This document shows positions 1-7,942 of a stretch of DNA of 64,000 bases, piece by piece; within the stretch, counting starts at the first letter, position 1; every line of letters starts with the position of its first letter. The stretch covers positions 62,001 through 126,000 of the forward strand of contig CALZUA010000007.1 of the NCBI GenBank assembly GCA_945829235.1, written 5' to 3'. Under the pieces are notes generated by a model, which worked only from the letters and a program-made list of their open reading frames with translations, was not told the DNA's origin and searched no databases. Source of the stretch: an uncultured Clostridia bacterium. Its GTDB lineage: Bacteria > Bacillota > Clostridia > Oscillospirales > Ruminococcaceae. A program made the position numbers and the translations under genes.

Positions 1-2
1 GG

Positions 3-1451
3 GGCGAGGAGCGCATCAAGAATATGGTTAATATGCGCTCTGACTGGTGCATTTCCCGTCAGAGAAGATGGGGCGTGCCGATTCCGATTTTGTACTGCGC
101 AGACTGCGGCAAGCCCGTCATCAACGACACGACTATCGGCGCGATTTCCGATATGTTCCGCAAGGAAAGCTCGGATGCGTGGTACGCGAAGGAGCCTGCT
201 GAGTTTATTCCCGCCGATGTAAAGTGCGAGTGCGGTTGCGGTAAATTCACCAAGGAAATGGATATTTTTGACGTCTGGTTCGACAGCGGCTGTACGCACG
301 CGGCTGTTCTTCAGGAACGTCCCGAGCTTTCGTGGCCCGCGGACTTGTACCTCGAGGGTTGCGACCAGTATCGCGGCTGGTTCCAGTCGAGCCTGCTCAC
401 GTCCGTGGCAACAACGGGCAAAGCGCCTTATAAAGCGGTTTGCACTCACGGCTGGGTTGTTGACGGAAACGGTCAGCAGATGCACAAATCCAAGGGAAAT
501 GTAATTCTTCCCGAGGAGGTTATCAAGGATTTCGGCGCGGACGTTCTGCGTTTGTGGGTTGCTTCGCTTGATTATCACGCTGATATCCGCGTGTCGAACG
601 ATATGCTTAAACAGCTTTCCGAGAGCTACCGCAAAATCCGCAACACGGCGCGTTATATTCTCGGCAACCTCGGCGACCGTGAGGGCTTTAACCCCGACAC
701 CGAGATGGTTGAGCTTTCGCAACTCCGCGAGCTTGACAAGTGGGCGCTGGCGCGGCTTGACGAGGTTATCGAAAAGGTTAGAAACGCGTATGAAACGATG
801 GATTACTACCTCGCTTATCACGCGATAATCAGTTTCTGCGTTGTCGATATGTCGAATTTCTACCTCGATATTGTCAAGGACACGCTTTACTGCGAGGCAC
901 CGAATTCGCCGCTCCGCAAGTCGGTTCAGACCGCGATGTACATTATTTTGGACTCGCTGGTTAGACTGATTGCGCCGATTTTGTGCTACACGGCGGACGA
1001 GATTTGGGGCTTTATGCCGCATAAAAAGACCGATGATATGCGAAGCGTTATCTTCAACCCGATGCCCGAAAAGACGGGAGTTACCGCGGACGAGGAAAAA
1101 TGGGCGAAAATTCACGCGGTTCGCGATGACGTTTTGGCGGCTCTCGAGCAAAAGCGCGCCGATAAGATTATCGGCAAGCCGCTTGAAGCAGAGGTTGCGA
1201 TTTTCACCGATGACGAGTCGCTGAAGGCGCTTGAAAGCGACCTTGCGGACGCTTGCATTGTGTCGAAGGCTGTCGTAAATATCGGCGGCGAGGGCGAGTA
1301 CAAGGGAAGCGCTTGCTCGGTTACCGTCAAGAAGAAGGCGGGCGAGCCTTGCGCACGTTGCTGGAAGTTTGACGACAGCGTTGGTTGCGATGAAAAATAT
1401 CCAAATCTCTGCAAGCGTTGTGCCGAGGTTATCAGGCTTAATTTTGAATAA
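3..1451 (+). CDS. ileS: Isoleucyl-tRNA synthetase, C-terminal part (5' truncated by window)
   Basis: The frame is open from base 3, so the gene starts upstream of the window; an in-frame ATG at 24 is internal. The enzyme charges tRNA-Ile in the cytoplasm. What is visible is the second half of the class I catalytic core, with WCISRQRRWGVPIP, the KMSKS-loop equivalent reading MHKSKGN, the anticodon-binding helical domain, and a C-terminal zinc finger with paired cysteines (CARCW and LCKRC). The KMSKS variant lacks the first Lys and has His for Ser. The gene ends just before a strong inverted repeat, so it is probably the last gene of its transcript. Identification is firm from the motif set and order. 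Confidence 0.96.
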   Translation, partial: GEERIKNMVNMRSDWCISRQRRWGVPIPILYCADCGKPVINDTTIGAISDMFRKESSDAWYAKEPAEFIPADVKCECGCGKFTKEMDIFDVWFDSGCTHAAVLQERPELSWPADLYLEGCDQYRGWFQSSLLTSVATTGKAPYKAVCTHGWVVDGNGQQMHKSKGNVILPEEVIKDFGADVLRLWVASLDYHADIRVSNDMLKQLSESYRKIRNTARYILGNLGDREGFNPDTEMVELSQLRELDKWALARLDEVIEKVRNAYETMDYYLAYHAIISFCVVDMSNFYLDIVKDTLYCEAPNSPLRKSVQTAMYIILDSLVRLIAPILCYTADEIWGFMPHKKTDDMRSVIFNPMPEKTGVTADEEKWAKIHAVRDDVLAALEQKRADKIIGKPLEAEVAIFTDDESLKALESDLADACIVSKAVVNIGGEGEYKGSACSVTVKKKAGEPCARCWKFDDSVGCDEKYPNLCKRCAEVIRLNFE

Positions 1452-1465
1452 TTTTGAGTAATCTT

Positions 1466-1509
1466 AATAAGGAAAGGAACGCGATTTTGAATAAATTCCT
1501 TTCCTTATT
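1466..1509 (+). terminator. Inverted repeat / probable terminator after ileS
   Basis: A perfect 14-bp inverted repeat (arms 1466-1479 and 1496-1509, rich in AAGGAA/TTCCTT) with a 16-base loop lies between the ileS stop and lspA. The descending arm is T-rich and runs into TTATTTTACTTT. The stem is not GC-rich, so termination may be partial. It could also be a processing site. Confidence 0.5.
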
Positions 1510-1532
1510 TTACTTTGAAAGGGCAAATTCCG

Positions 1533-2072
1533 GTGAAAATTAAAAATTATCTTCAATACATCTGGCTTTTATTCGCGGCGGCAATGGTCGGAATTGACAG
1601 GCTGACAAAGTGGCTTGTCGTGTCAAATATGGAGCTTAACAATACTATTCACATCATAAAAGTTGGCGATGCCGAGGTGCTGAACCTGTACTATTGCCTG
1701 AACAACGGCGCGGCGTTCAGCAAGCTAAGCGGGCAGACAATTTTTCTGATTGTGATAACGTCGATTGTGATTTTGGGGCTGTTGTTTCTGATGGTGACAA
1801 AGCGGGTGAAGCGCCCTGTTTATATGGCGGCGGTTTCGCTGATAATCGGCGGCGGCATCGGCAACCTTATCGACAGAATTTTTAACGACGGTCTGGTGGT
1901 TGATTTCATCGATTTTCGCATCATCAACTTCCCGATTTTCAATTTCGCCGACATTTGTGCGGTTTGCGGAGCGGGATTGCTGATGATTATGGTGATTGTT
2001 GACGAACTCCGCGAGAGAAAGAAAAAGAAACAGGCTCCCGAAACGGTTGACAGCGATGAAAGAAAATCTTGA
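1533..2072 (+). CDS. lspA: Prolipoprotein signal peptidase (signal peptidase II)
   Basis: LspA cleaves the signal peptide of diacylglyceryl-modified prolipoproteins in the membrane, and lipoproteins that would need it are encoded at 11.4-13.5 kb. The product is about 179 residues with four membrane helices. It carries the family blocks GIDRLTKW, NNGAAFS, GNLIDR and VVDFIDF, and the two catalytic aspartates fall in the last two. I chose the GTG at 1533 because AAAGGG lies 9 bases upstream; a TTG at 1515 in the same frame has no spaced site. The C-terminal tail is Lys/Arg rich. It overlaps the rluD start by 17 bases, which suggests coupled translation. Confidence 0.95.
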   Translation: MKIKNYLQYIWLLFAAAMVGIDRLTKWLVVSNMELNNTIHIIKVGDAEVLNLYYCLNNGAAFSKLSGQTIFLIVITSIVILGLLFLMVTKRVKRPVYMAAVSLIIGGGIGNLIDRIFNDGLVVDFIDFRIINFPIFNFADICAVCGAGLLMIMVIVDELRERKKKKQAPETVDSDERKS

Positions 2073-2952
2073 GATATACGGCGACGGCGAAAATCGGCTC
2101 GACAAGCTGATTTCGGAGAATAGCGAGCTTTCGCGAAGCGCCGCGGCAAAGCTGATTGAACGCGGACTTGTTACGGTTAACGGGAAAAATGCTGATAAGA
2201 AAACCGTGCTGAAAAGCGGAGAAATTGCGGTTGTGGAGATACCCGAGCCTGAGGTGCGCGACATTTTGCCCGAAAATATACCGCTCGATATCGTTTATGA
2301 GGACGCGGATTTGCTTGTGGTGAACAAGCCGAAGGGAATGGTTGTTCATCCGGCGGCGGGGCATTTTTCGGGAACGCTGGTGAACGCGTTGATGTTTCAT
2401 TGCAAGGACAACCTTTCGGGGATTAACGGGGAAATTCGCCCGGGTATCGTTCACCGAATTGACAAGGACACAAGCGGGCTTCTGATTGTCGCGAAGAATG
2501 ATTTCGCACATATCGGCTTGTCGGAGCAAATTAAGGCGCACTCGTTCACGCGCGAATATCAGACGGTTGTCTGCGGAAACATAAAGCAGGACGGCACGGT
2601 GAACGCGCCTATCGGCAGGCACAAGCTTGACCGAAAGAAAATGTGCGTGACGGCGGAAAATTCGCGCGAGGCGATTACGCACTATTCTGTACTGCGGAAT
2701 TTTGCGGGTTACACGCACCTTGCTGTGATGCTTGAAACGGGCAGAACGCACCAAATCCGCGTTCATCTGTCTTATATCGGGCACCCGGTAGCCGGTGACG
2801 AGGTTTACGGAAACGGCAAACCGAAGTGGCTGGCGGGGCAGTGCCTTCACGCGAAAAAAATCGGTTTCGTTCACCCGAGAACGGGCGAGTATCTGGAGTT
2901 TGACAGCGATTTGCCCGAGTATTTCAAGAAGTTTCTGAAAGAAATTGAGTGA
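2056..2952 (+). CDS. rluD: RluA/RluD-family pseudouridine synthase
   Basis: This enzyme modifies uridine to pseudouridine in large-subunit rRNA. The product has 298 residues: an N-terminal S4 RNA-binding domain (about residues 13-75, with SRSAAAKLIERG) and then the catalytic domain with HRIDKDTSGLL, where the Asp is the nucleophile, and the conserved GRTHQIRVH block. The start is the ATG inside the lspA 3' end; a longer frame from 1996 runs back into lspA and has no ribosome site. Which uridine it modifies, RluD-type or another RluA-family member, cannot be told from sequence alone. Its last 72 bases recur as a degraded copy at 3135-3204. Confidence 0.9.
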   Translation: MKENLEIYGDGENRLDKLISENSELSRSAAAKLIERGLVTVNGKNADKKTVLKSGEIAVVEIPEPEVRDILPENIPLDIVYEDADLLVVNKPKGMVVHPAAGHFSGTLVNALMFHCKDNLSGINGEIRPGIVHRIDKDTSGLLIVAKNDFAHIGLSEQIKAHSFTREYQTVVCGNIKQDGTVNAPIGRHKLDRKKMCVTAENSREAITHYSVLRNFAGYTHLAVMLETGRTHQIRVHLSYIGHPVAGDEVYGNGKPKWLAGQCLHAKKIGFVHPRTGEYLEFDSDLPEYFKKFLKEIE

Positions 2953-2992
2953 CCGAAAATTCTCCAAATTATTCAGATAATGAGGTGTTTTT

Positions 2993-3157
2993 ATGGATGA
3001 GAACATTGAATTGAACATTCCGCGAGAGAGAAGAATTGAAATCGACAACATTTTACGAAAGACGGAAGAAGATTTAGAAAACCATAAAAATAAAACTATG
3101 TCGTATGAAGAATTTGTTGAGTGGTTACGCAAGGACGGGCAAGTATCCGGAGTTTGA
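2993..3157 (+). CDS. Small unknown protein, 54 aa
   Basis: A short ORF starts at ATG 2993 behind GAGGTG. It encodes 54 mostly charged, probably helical residues beginning MDENIELNIPRERR and containing SYEEFVEWLRKDG. No family was recognised. Its last few codons run out of frame through a degraded copy of the rluD 3' end (3135-3204), so the natural C-terminus may have been lost. Base composition is AT-richer than the neighbours. It may be a small acquired gene or a remnant; that it is expressed is inference from the ribosome site only. Confidence 0.4.
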   Translation: MDENIELNIPRERRIEIDNILRKTEEDLENHKNKTMSYEEFVEWLRKDGQVSGV

Positions 3158-3204
3158 CAGCGATTTGCCCTATTATTTCAAAAAGTTTCTGAGAGATTGA
3201 GTGA
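3135..3204 (+). repeat. Partial duplicate of the rluD 3' end
   Basis: This stretch matches 2881-2952, the last 24 codons of rluD, with about six substitutions and one 3-base deletion. Read in the rluD frame it still gives EFDSDLP and YFKKFL and a stop at 3198-3200, so it derives from coding sequence. The small ORF at 2993 sits between the two copies. This is the pattern left by insertion of a segment carrying its own target-gene tail, or by decay of a tandem rluD paralogue. Confidence 0.8.
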
Positions 3205-3208
3205 TTGA

Positions 3209-4012
3209 ATGGATTTCAAGAATATAATTTTTATGACCGACCTCGACGGCACGCTCCTCACAAGCGAGAAAAAAGTTCACCCGAAGGATATGTCGGCGAT
3301 TGAGCGTTTTCGCGCGGGCGGCGGGATTTTCACGATTGCCACGGGACGCGGTTATTCAATGGCGAAGCGGGTTGCCGAGGAGATTTGCCCGAACGTGCCG
3401 TGCGTGATTTTCAACGGCGCGGCAGTGTACGATTTCAACTCCGACAAATTTTTGTGGCGGTGCGAGATTGATTCAATGGCGCGCGAGTATATCCGCAAAA
3501 TCACGGATAAATTCCCGGGAGTTGGCGTTGAGGTGCTTTGCGAACAGACGGTTTACGTTCCGTTTATGAACGATTACGAACAGCGTCACCTCGATATGGA
3601 GGGAGTTGTTCCCGATTTGCGACCGCTTGACGAGATACCGGACGAGGGCTGGCTGAAATTTTTGTTCACTGCATCGCCCGAGGTACTCGATGAAATCGAA
3701 ATGATGACGGCAAGCGGTTTCGAGAACGTCACAAGAATGCGTTCTGCGGCAATTTTTTACGAGTGTCTGCCCGTCGGCGTGGACAAATCGCGCGGCTTTG
3801 CGGAGCTTATTAAAATTCTCGGCGCGGAGAAACGTTTTTCCGTGGCTTCCGGCGATTACAAAAACGATGCCGCGATGATTAAAAATGCAAATCTCGGGGT
3901 TGCCGTGGCAAACGCACTTGACGAGGTTAAGGCGGTTGCGGATTTGGTTGTTTGCGACAACAACAGCGCGCCGATTTCCGAGGTTATCGAATATCTTGAG
4001 AAGCTGAGGTGA
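3209..4012 (+). CDS. Cof-type HAD-IIB phosphatase
   Basis: This is a cytoplasmic haloacid-dehalogenase-superfamily hydrolase, probably acting on sugar phosphates or a flavin/cofactor phosphate. The 267 residues contain motif I TDLDGTLL with the nucleophile Asp near residue 11, motif II ATGRGYS, a C2B cap in the middle, and motif III/IV ASGDYKND. The length is usual for the Cof family. Substrate cannot be assigned because the family is promiscuous. The DUF4272 gene follows after 4 bases and its ribosome site lies in this gene's end, so the two are likely co-translated. Confidence 0.85.
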   Translation: MDFKNIIFMTDLDGTLLTSEKKVHPKDMSAIERFRAGGGIFTIATGRGYSMAKRVAEEICPNVPCVIFNGAAVYDFNSDKFLWRCEIDSMAREYIRKITDKFPGVGVEVLCEQTVYVPFMNDYEQRHLDMEGVVPDLRPLDEIPDEGWLKFLFTASPEVLDEIEMMTASGFENVTRMRSAAIFYECLPVGVDKSRGFAELIKILGAEKRFSVASGDYKNDAAMIKNANLGVAVANALDEVKAVADLVVCDNNSAPISEVIEYLEKLR

Positions 4013-4016
4013 TTTT

Positions 4017-4730
4017 ATGGCATTGAAGCAGGCTTTTGCACAAAACGCGATTTTGCGAAAGGAACGCTCGGAAAAATTCCTGAACAAGCAAAATATCAAA
4101 ATTAACCCGCATTTGCCCGTTATCGAGGACGAAACCGAGGCGAAAATCAAGTCGCCCGAGGAAACGGTAAAGCGCGCTGTTACGGCACTTTTTGCCACGC
4201 AGATTGCAATGGATTGCCTTAATCCCGAGGCGGACGTGAAGGAGTCGGCGACGTTTTTCGGGGAAATGCTCGCTCGGCTTGGGCTTTCCGATGAACCAAC
4301 CCCCGAAGAAAAAATGTTTTTCGCGCTGGTGAACGAAAACGCACCGAAGCCAACCGCGAAATTTGCAAGCGATATGTCTTGGCGGATTGAGATGGTAATT
4401 CCGTTGCTTTGGGCGTGCGGGATAATTTCGGAGGATTTGTCCTATCCCGACAAGGAGTCCGAGTATATTGAACAGGCGCGTATGATTGCCGCTTGCGACA
4501 ATTTTGACGAGCTTATGCAGAAGGTGAATATGCGAAATCCATCGAAAATTCTCGACAAAGCGGATTTGCTGTTCAGAATGGATTGGGCGTGCGTGGATGC
4601 GCGTTTGAGGGGAGAGATACCTTCGGGAAATCTCAACCCAGATGTTGTTGTCGAGCAACACAAGGGCATAAACTGGCTTATCGGCGCATTTGACGCTGAA
4701 AATTGGGATAAGGTTAAGCCGCATACATAA
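4017..4730 (+). CDS. DUF4272-like protein
   Basis: The product is a soluble protein of 237 residues without signal peptide or membrane helix. The pattern near the N-terminus (RKERSEKFLNKQNIKIN, then HLPVIE and SPEETVKRA) resembles the DUF4272 family of uncharacterised bacterial proteins, which begin with an Arg/Lys-rich helix leading to an INxHLP motif. This is recognition from memory and was not tested. The rest is helical with several Trp residues (DMSWRIE, PLLWACG). It sits 4 bases after a HAD phosphatase with GAGGTGA as ribosome site. No function is known. Confidence 0.6.
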   Translation: MALKQAFAQNAILRKERSEKFLNKQNIKINPHLPVIEDETEAKIKSPEETVKRAVTALFATQIAMDCLNPEADVKESATFFGEMLARLGLSDEPTPEEKMFFALVNENAPKPTAKFASDMSWRIEMVIPLLWACGIISEDLSYPDKESEYIEQARMIAACDNFDELMQKVNMRNPSKILDKADLLFRMDWACVDARLRGEIPSGNLNPDVVVEQHKGINWLIGAFDAENWDKVKPHT

Positions 4731-4781
4731 GGCGTAATTGTTCCGTTTTCGGACAGGGTTTCGTAGTTGGAGGAAATGCCG

Positions 4782-5435
4782 ATGGGATTTTTGGATTCAT
4801 TTTTCGGAAAAAACAAAGTGAACAGTGATGAACAAAAGGTTTCGGTTTTGTACGATACATTTCCCGACAAGCCGCAGCCGTTCGGGAACAAGAGCTGTTG
4901 GCTTTGCGTAAAAAGTACCGAACCCGAAGCGGTTATTTCAGCGCTGGGGCTAAAAAACGCCGTTCCTGCCAACTGGGAGAGCGGTCTGTCGCAGAGGGGT
5001 AAGGTATTTGTTTCGCCGGTTGTAAATGGGTATGTGCTTGTTGTTGGGTATTTTACAATGCTCGGTGGAAACGCTGAAATGGAGATAGAACGGCTCAGAG
5101 TAGCCGCCAAAAATTTTCCCGAAATGCAGTGCTTTGCAACTCAGCGAACGGTTGAATTTAACGCTTGGGCAAAGTTTGTCGGCGGCGATCTTTTAAGGTG
5201 TTACGGCTGGCTTGGAGAAAGCGGCGAGCTTTATATGAACAGCGGCGCGATAACCCCCGAGGAGCAGGAGCTTGGCTTTGACAGCTTCATTCAGACAGAC
5301 GAGGACGATTGGGATTCGGTCGAGTTCCCCGATGAGGAGTCGGTGACTGATATAGCGGCCGCATGGGGTGTTGACCCGTTGTTTTCGGAAGGAGAATATG
5401 AGTGCGGAGTCGGATTTGTCTGCGATATGAACTGA
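4782..5435 (+). CDS. Conserved hypothetical protein, 217 aa
   Basis: I did not recognise a named family. The protein is soluble and acidic towards the end, beginning MGFLDSFFGKN. It has aromatic-rich blocks such as SCWLCVKSTEPE, ANWESGL, FVSPVVNGYVLVVGY, AWAKFVGGDLLRCYGWLGE and GAITPEEQELGFDS. A similar order of motifs occurs in uncharacterised proteins I remember from other bacteria, so it is probably a real, widespread family. The start at 4782 is preferred because GGAGGA lies 7 bases upstream; the TTG at 4767 and ATG at 4776 are too close to that site. Base composition matches the neighbours, so recent transfer is not indicated. Confidence 0.6.
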   Translation: MGFLDSFFGKNKVNSDEQKVSVLYDTFPDKPQPFGNKSCWLCVKSTEPEAVISALGLKNAVPANWESGLSQRGKVFVSPVVNGYVLVVGYFTMLGGNAEMEIERLRVAAKNFPEMQCFATQRTVEFNAWAKFVGGDLLRCYGWLGESGELYMNSGAITPEEQELGFDSFIQTDEDDWDSVEFPDEESVTDIAAAWGVDPLFSEGEYECGVGFVCDMN

Positions 5436-5479
5436 TGAGTTTGTCGGAAAACCGTTGCTCTGAAATGTACAGGAAAAAC

Positions 5480-5497
5480 GCCGAGCAATCGGCTTTA
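5480..5497 (+). terminator. Weak hairpin before the transketolase genes
   Basis: GCCGA and TCGGC arms around a GCAA loop are followed by only TTTA. It may weakly terminate the upstream unit or be chance. Confidence 0.25.
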
Positions 5498-5516
5498 ACA
5501 TAACAGGAGGAAAAAA

Positions 5517-6368
5517 ATGGACGAAATACTTGTAAAACAGCTGGAAATCGCGGCTGTGAAAATAAGAATGGGCATTATCGAAGGCGTTCACTCCGCAAAA
5601 GCGGGACACCCGGGCGGTTCGCTTTCCTGCGCGGATTTGCTCGCGTATCTTTATATGCACCGCTTGAATGTTGACCCTGCTGACCCGAAAAATCCCACGC
5701 GTGACCGCTTGGTGATGTCGAAGGGACACGCCGCGCCCGCGCTTTATGCAACGCTTGCGCTGAGAGGATTTTTCCCGATGGACGAGATGAAGACGTTGAG
5801 AAAGAACGGCTCTCGTCTGCAAGGACACCCCGATTCCAAGAAAATCCCCGGCGTTGACTGCAGCACGGGTTCTCTCGGACAGGGAATTTCGGCAGCCTGC
5901 GGAATGGCGCTCTCGGGCAAGATTTCCTGCGATAGCTACAAGGTTTACGCAATTCTCGGTGACGGTGAAATCGAGGAGGGAATTGTGTGGGAAGCGGCAA
6001 TGTTCGCGTCACATTATATGTTGGATAACCTTGTTGCGGTTGTTGACAACAACAATCTTCAGATTGACGGCAAAATAACCGAGGTTATGTCGCCGTACCC
6101 GATTGACGAGAAGTTCAAGGCGTTCGGCTGGCACGTTATAAACATCGACGGACACGATTTCAATCAGATGGAAAAAGCGTTCAACGAGGCGGAAAAGGTT
6201 GTTCAGAAGCCGACCGTGATTATTATGAAAACAACCAAGGGCAAGGGCGTAGATTATATGGAGGATTCGGTTGATTGGCACGGAAAAGCGCCCGGTGACG
6301 AGGATTACGAAAGAGCGATGAAACAGCTCAGAGAACAGCTTGCGGAGCTTGAAGGGAGTGTAAAGTGA
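5517..6368 (+). CDS. tkt: Transketolase, N-terminal subunit
   Basis: This is the thiamine-diphosphate-binding half of a split transketolase, which moves two-carbon units between sugar phosphates in the non-oxidative pentose phosphate pathway. The 283 residues contain HPGGSLS, MSKGHAAPALY and the ThDP/Mg motif beginning GDGEIEEG and ending in NN about 28 residues later. Two-gene transketolases are common in Clostridia and Archaea. GGAGG lies just upstream of the ATG. The stop overlaps the start of the C-terminal half (ATGA), so equal amounts are expected. Confidence 0.94.
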   Translation: MDEILVKQLEIAAVKIRMGIIEGVHSAKAGHPGGSLSCADLLAYLYMHRLNVDPADPKNPTRDRLVMSKGHAAPALYATLALRGFFPMDEMKTLRKNGSRLQGHPDSKKIPGVDCSTGSLGQGISAACGMALSGKISCDSYKVYAILGDGEIEEGIVWEAAMFASHYMLDNLVAVVDNNNLQIDGKITEVMSPYPIDEKFKAFGWHVINIDGHDFNQMEKAFNEAEKVVQKPTVIIMKTTKGKGVDYMEDSVDWHGKAPGDEDYERAMKQLREQLAELEGSVK

Positions 6369-7300
6369 TGGATAAAAAGGCAACCCGAGAGGGATACGGC
6401 GACGGTCTTGTAGCGCTTGCGGAGGTTCGTCCCGATTTGGTGGTTTTGGACGCGGATTTGGCGGCGGCAACCAAGACCTCGATTTTCAAGAAAGCGTACC
6501 CCGAAAAGCATTTCGAGTGCGGAATTGCCGAGCAGAATATGATGGGCATTGCCGCGGGAATTGCGTCCACGGGAAAACTCGTTTTTGCAAGCTCTTTTGC
6601 GATGTTTGCCACGGGCAGAGCGTTTGAAATCGTGAGAAACGCGATTTGCTATCCCAATCTGAATGTAAAAATCGGCGGCACTCACGGCGGAATTTCTGTC
6701 GGCGAGGACGGCGCAACGCACCAGTGCAACGAGGATATCGCGCTTATGCGGGCAATTCCGGGAATGACCGTCATCAATCCTGCGGATTACATTGAGGCAA
6801 AGGCGGCTGTTCTGGCGATGGCGGAGCACGTTGGACCGGCTTATCTGCGTTTCGGACGTCTTGCAATTCCGGTTTACAACAGCCCCGATTACAAATTCGA
6901 GGTTGGCAAGGGAATTACGCTCAAAGACGGCAAGGACATCACGATTATCGCAACGGGACTTATGGTTGCCGAGGCGATTGAGGCGGGGAAAGCGCTCGCG
7001 GAGCAGGGAATTGACGCGCGCGTTATCAACATCCACACGATTAAGCCGATTGACCGCGAGATTATCATAAAGGCGGCGCGCGAAACGGGAAAAATCGTCA
7101 CGGTCGAGGAGCACAGCGTAATCGGCGGTTTGGGTTCGGCGGTCGGCGATGTTGTGCTTGAGGAGTACCCTGTGCCGGTTGTTAAAATCGGCATTCAGGA
7201 CGTGTTCGGGCACAGCGGTGCGGCGAAGGACTTGCTTGTTGAGTTCGGACTTACTGCCGATAATATCGTTAAAACAACGAGAGCGTTGCTTGGAAAATAA
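6368..7300 (+). CDS. tkt: Transketolase, C-terminal subunit
   Basis: This is the partner half of the split transketolase: the pyrimidine-binding domain followed by the C-terminal regulatory domain, 310 residues in all. GIAEQNMMGIAAGIA holds the Glu that activates the thiamine ring. Further family blocks are THGGISVGEDGATHQ and VEEHSVIGGLG. The ATG at 6368 shares its A with the upstream TGA and has GGGAG 9 bases ahead. A GTG at 6365 is possible but badly spaced. A terminator follows directly, so the two halves end this + strand block. Confidence 0.94.
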   Translation: MDKKATREGYGDGLVALAEVRPDLVVLDADLAAATKTSIFKKAYPEKHFECGIAEQNMMGIAAGIASTGKLVFASSFAMFATGRAFEIVRNAICYPNLNVKIGGTHGGISVGEDGATHQCNEDIALMRAIPGMTVINPADYIEAKAAVLAMAEHVGPAYLRFGRLAIPVYNSPDYKFEVGKGITLKDGKDITIIATGLMVAEAIEAGKALAEQGIDARVINIHTIKPIDREIIIKAARETGKIVTVEEHSVIGGLGSAVGDVVLEEYPVPVVKIGIQDVFGHSGAAKDLLVEFGLTADNIVKTTRALLGK

Positions 7301-7318
7301 GATTATCGCGAATAAAGC

Positions 7319-7356
7319 AATCCCGAGGAACAGCGGTTTCTCGGGATTTTTGTTTT
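7319..7356 (+). terminator. Rho-independent terminator after transketolase
   Basis: A 9-bp stem AATCCCGAG/CTCGGGATT with a 12-base loop is followed by TTTTGTTTT. The next gene is convergent and its stop codon lies in the T tract, so the hairpin may serve both strands. Confidence 0.85.
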
Positions 7357-7864
7357 AATTCTCAAAAAAGAAAACATTTGCGGGCGTGCCGTCGCCATAA
7401 TCGACCTCACGGTTGGGGTAATTCTCGACAACTCTAAATTTCCCGCCCGTATATTCATTTATCACGGTATTCCAAAATTTTACAGACGCAATATTGTGCG
7501 GTTGACATTTAAGCTGCCACTTGCCGTGGTGCTTGTCGAGAACCTGAAAAACCGCCTCCCGACCAACTCCGCATAGCCTGTACTTGTGCATTACGAAAAA
7601 TTCCGAAAGGCAAAAATCCGTCGGTTCTTCGGGCACCTCGGGATAATCGCTCACCATAACCAGTCCGGCGAGCTTCCCATCAACCTTAATCAGGTACGGA
7701 AAACGGTTTTCCTCTGTGAAATAGCAGTCCAGCCACTCGTAGTGATACAGCCCGTCATCTTCGACATCGATTTTCACCCACTGCGAAAATTCGTAAAAAT
7801 ACTTCTCAAAAATATTGAACAGCACAGATTTTTCACTCTCGGCTACTTCAATCAACTCAATCAT
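7355..7864 (-). CDS. GNAT-family N-acetyltransferase
   Basis: This is a soluble protein of 169 residues of the GCN5-related acetyltransferase type, expected to transfer acetyl from acetyl-CoA to an amine of unknown identity. The sequence shows the beta strands of the fold, GKLAGLVMVSDYPEV, then LSEFFVMHKYRLCGVGREA covering the acetyl-CoA loop (Q/R-x-x-G-x-G/A), and a C-terminal VKFWNTVI helix. I use the ATG at 7864 because GGAGGA lies 6 bases upstream; a TTG four codons earlier overlaps that site. A strong inverted repeat separates it from the upstream gene on the same strand. Confidence 0.8.
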   Translation of the reverse strand: MIELIEVAESEKSVLFNIFEKYFYEFSQWVKIDVEDDGLYHYEWLDCYFTEENRFPYLIKVDGKLAGLVMVSDYPEVPEEPTDFCLSEFFVMHKYRLCGVGREAVFQVLDKHHGKWQLKCQPHNIASVKFWNTVINEYTGGKFRVVENYPNREVDYGDGTPANVFFFEN

Positions 7865-7886
7865 AAGTTCCTCCAATTTAATACAG

Positions 7887-7924
7887 CAAAGTCACTTTTG
7901 ACGCGAACATCAAAGGTGACTTTG
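7887..7924 (-). repeat. Long inverted repeat between the FtsK-like gene and the GNAT gene
   Basis: The arms 7887-7901 and 7910-7924 (CAAAGTCACTTTTGA and its near-complement) form a 15-bp stem with one wobble pair and an 8-base loop. No clear T tract follows on the - strand, so it may be a weak terminator, an RNA processing or stability element, or a protein-binding palindrome. Confidence 0.5.
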
Positions 7925-7942
7925 TTAATTATTGAGAAAAAA

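Noticed and set aside
1987-3132. 381-residue ORF on the - strand opposite rluD
   Set aside because: It lies antisense to a clear pseudouridine synthase and shows Arg/Leu/Asn-rich composition without any motif, typical of a shadow frame.
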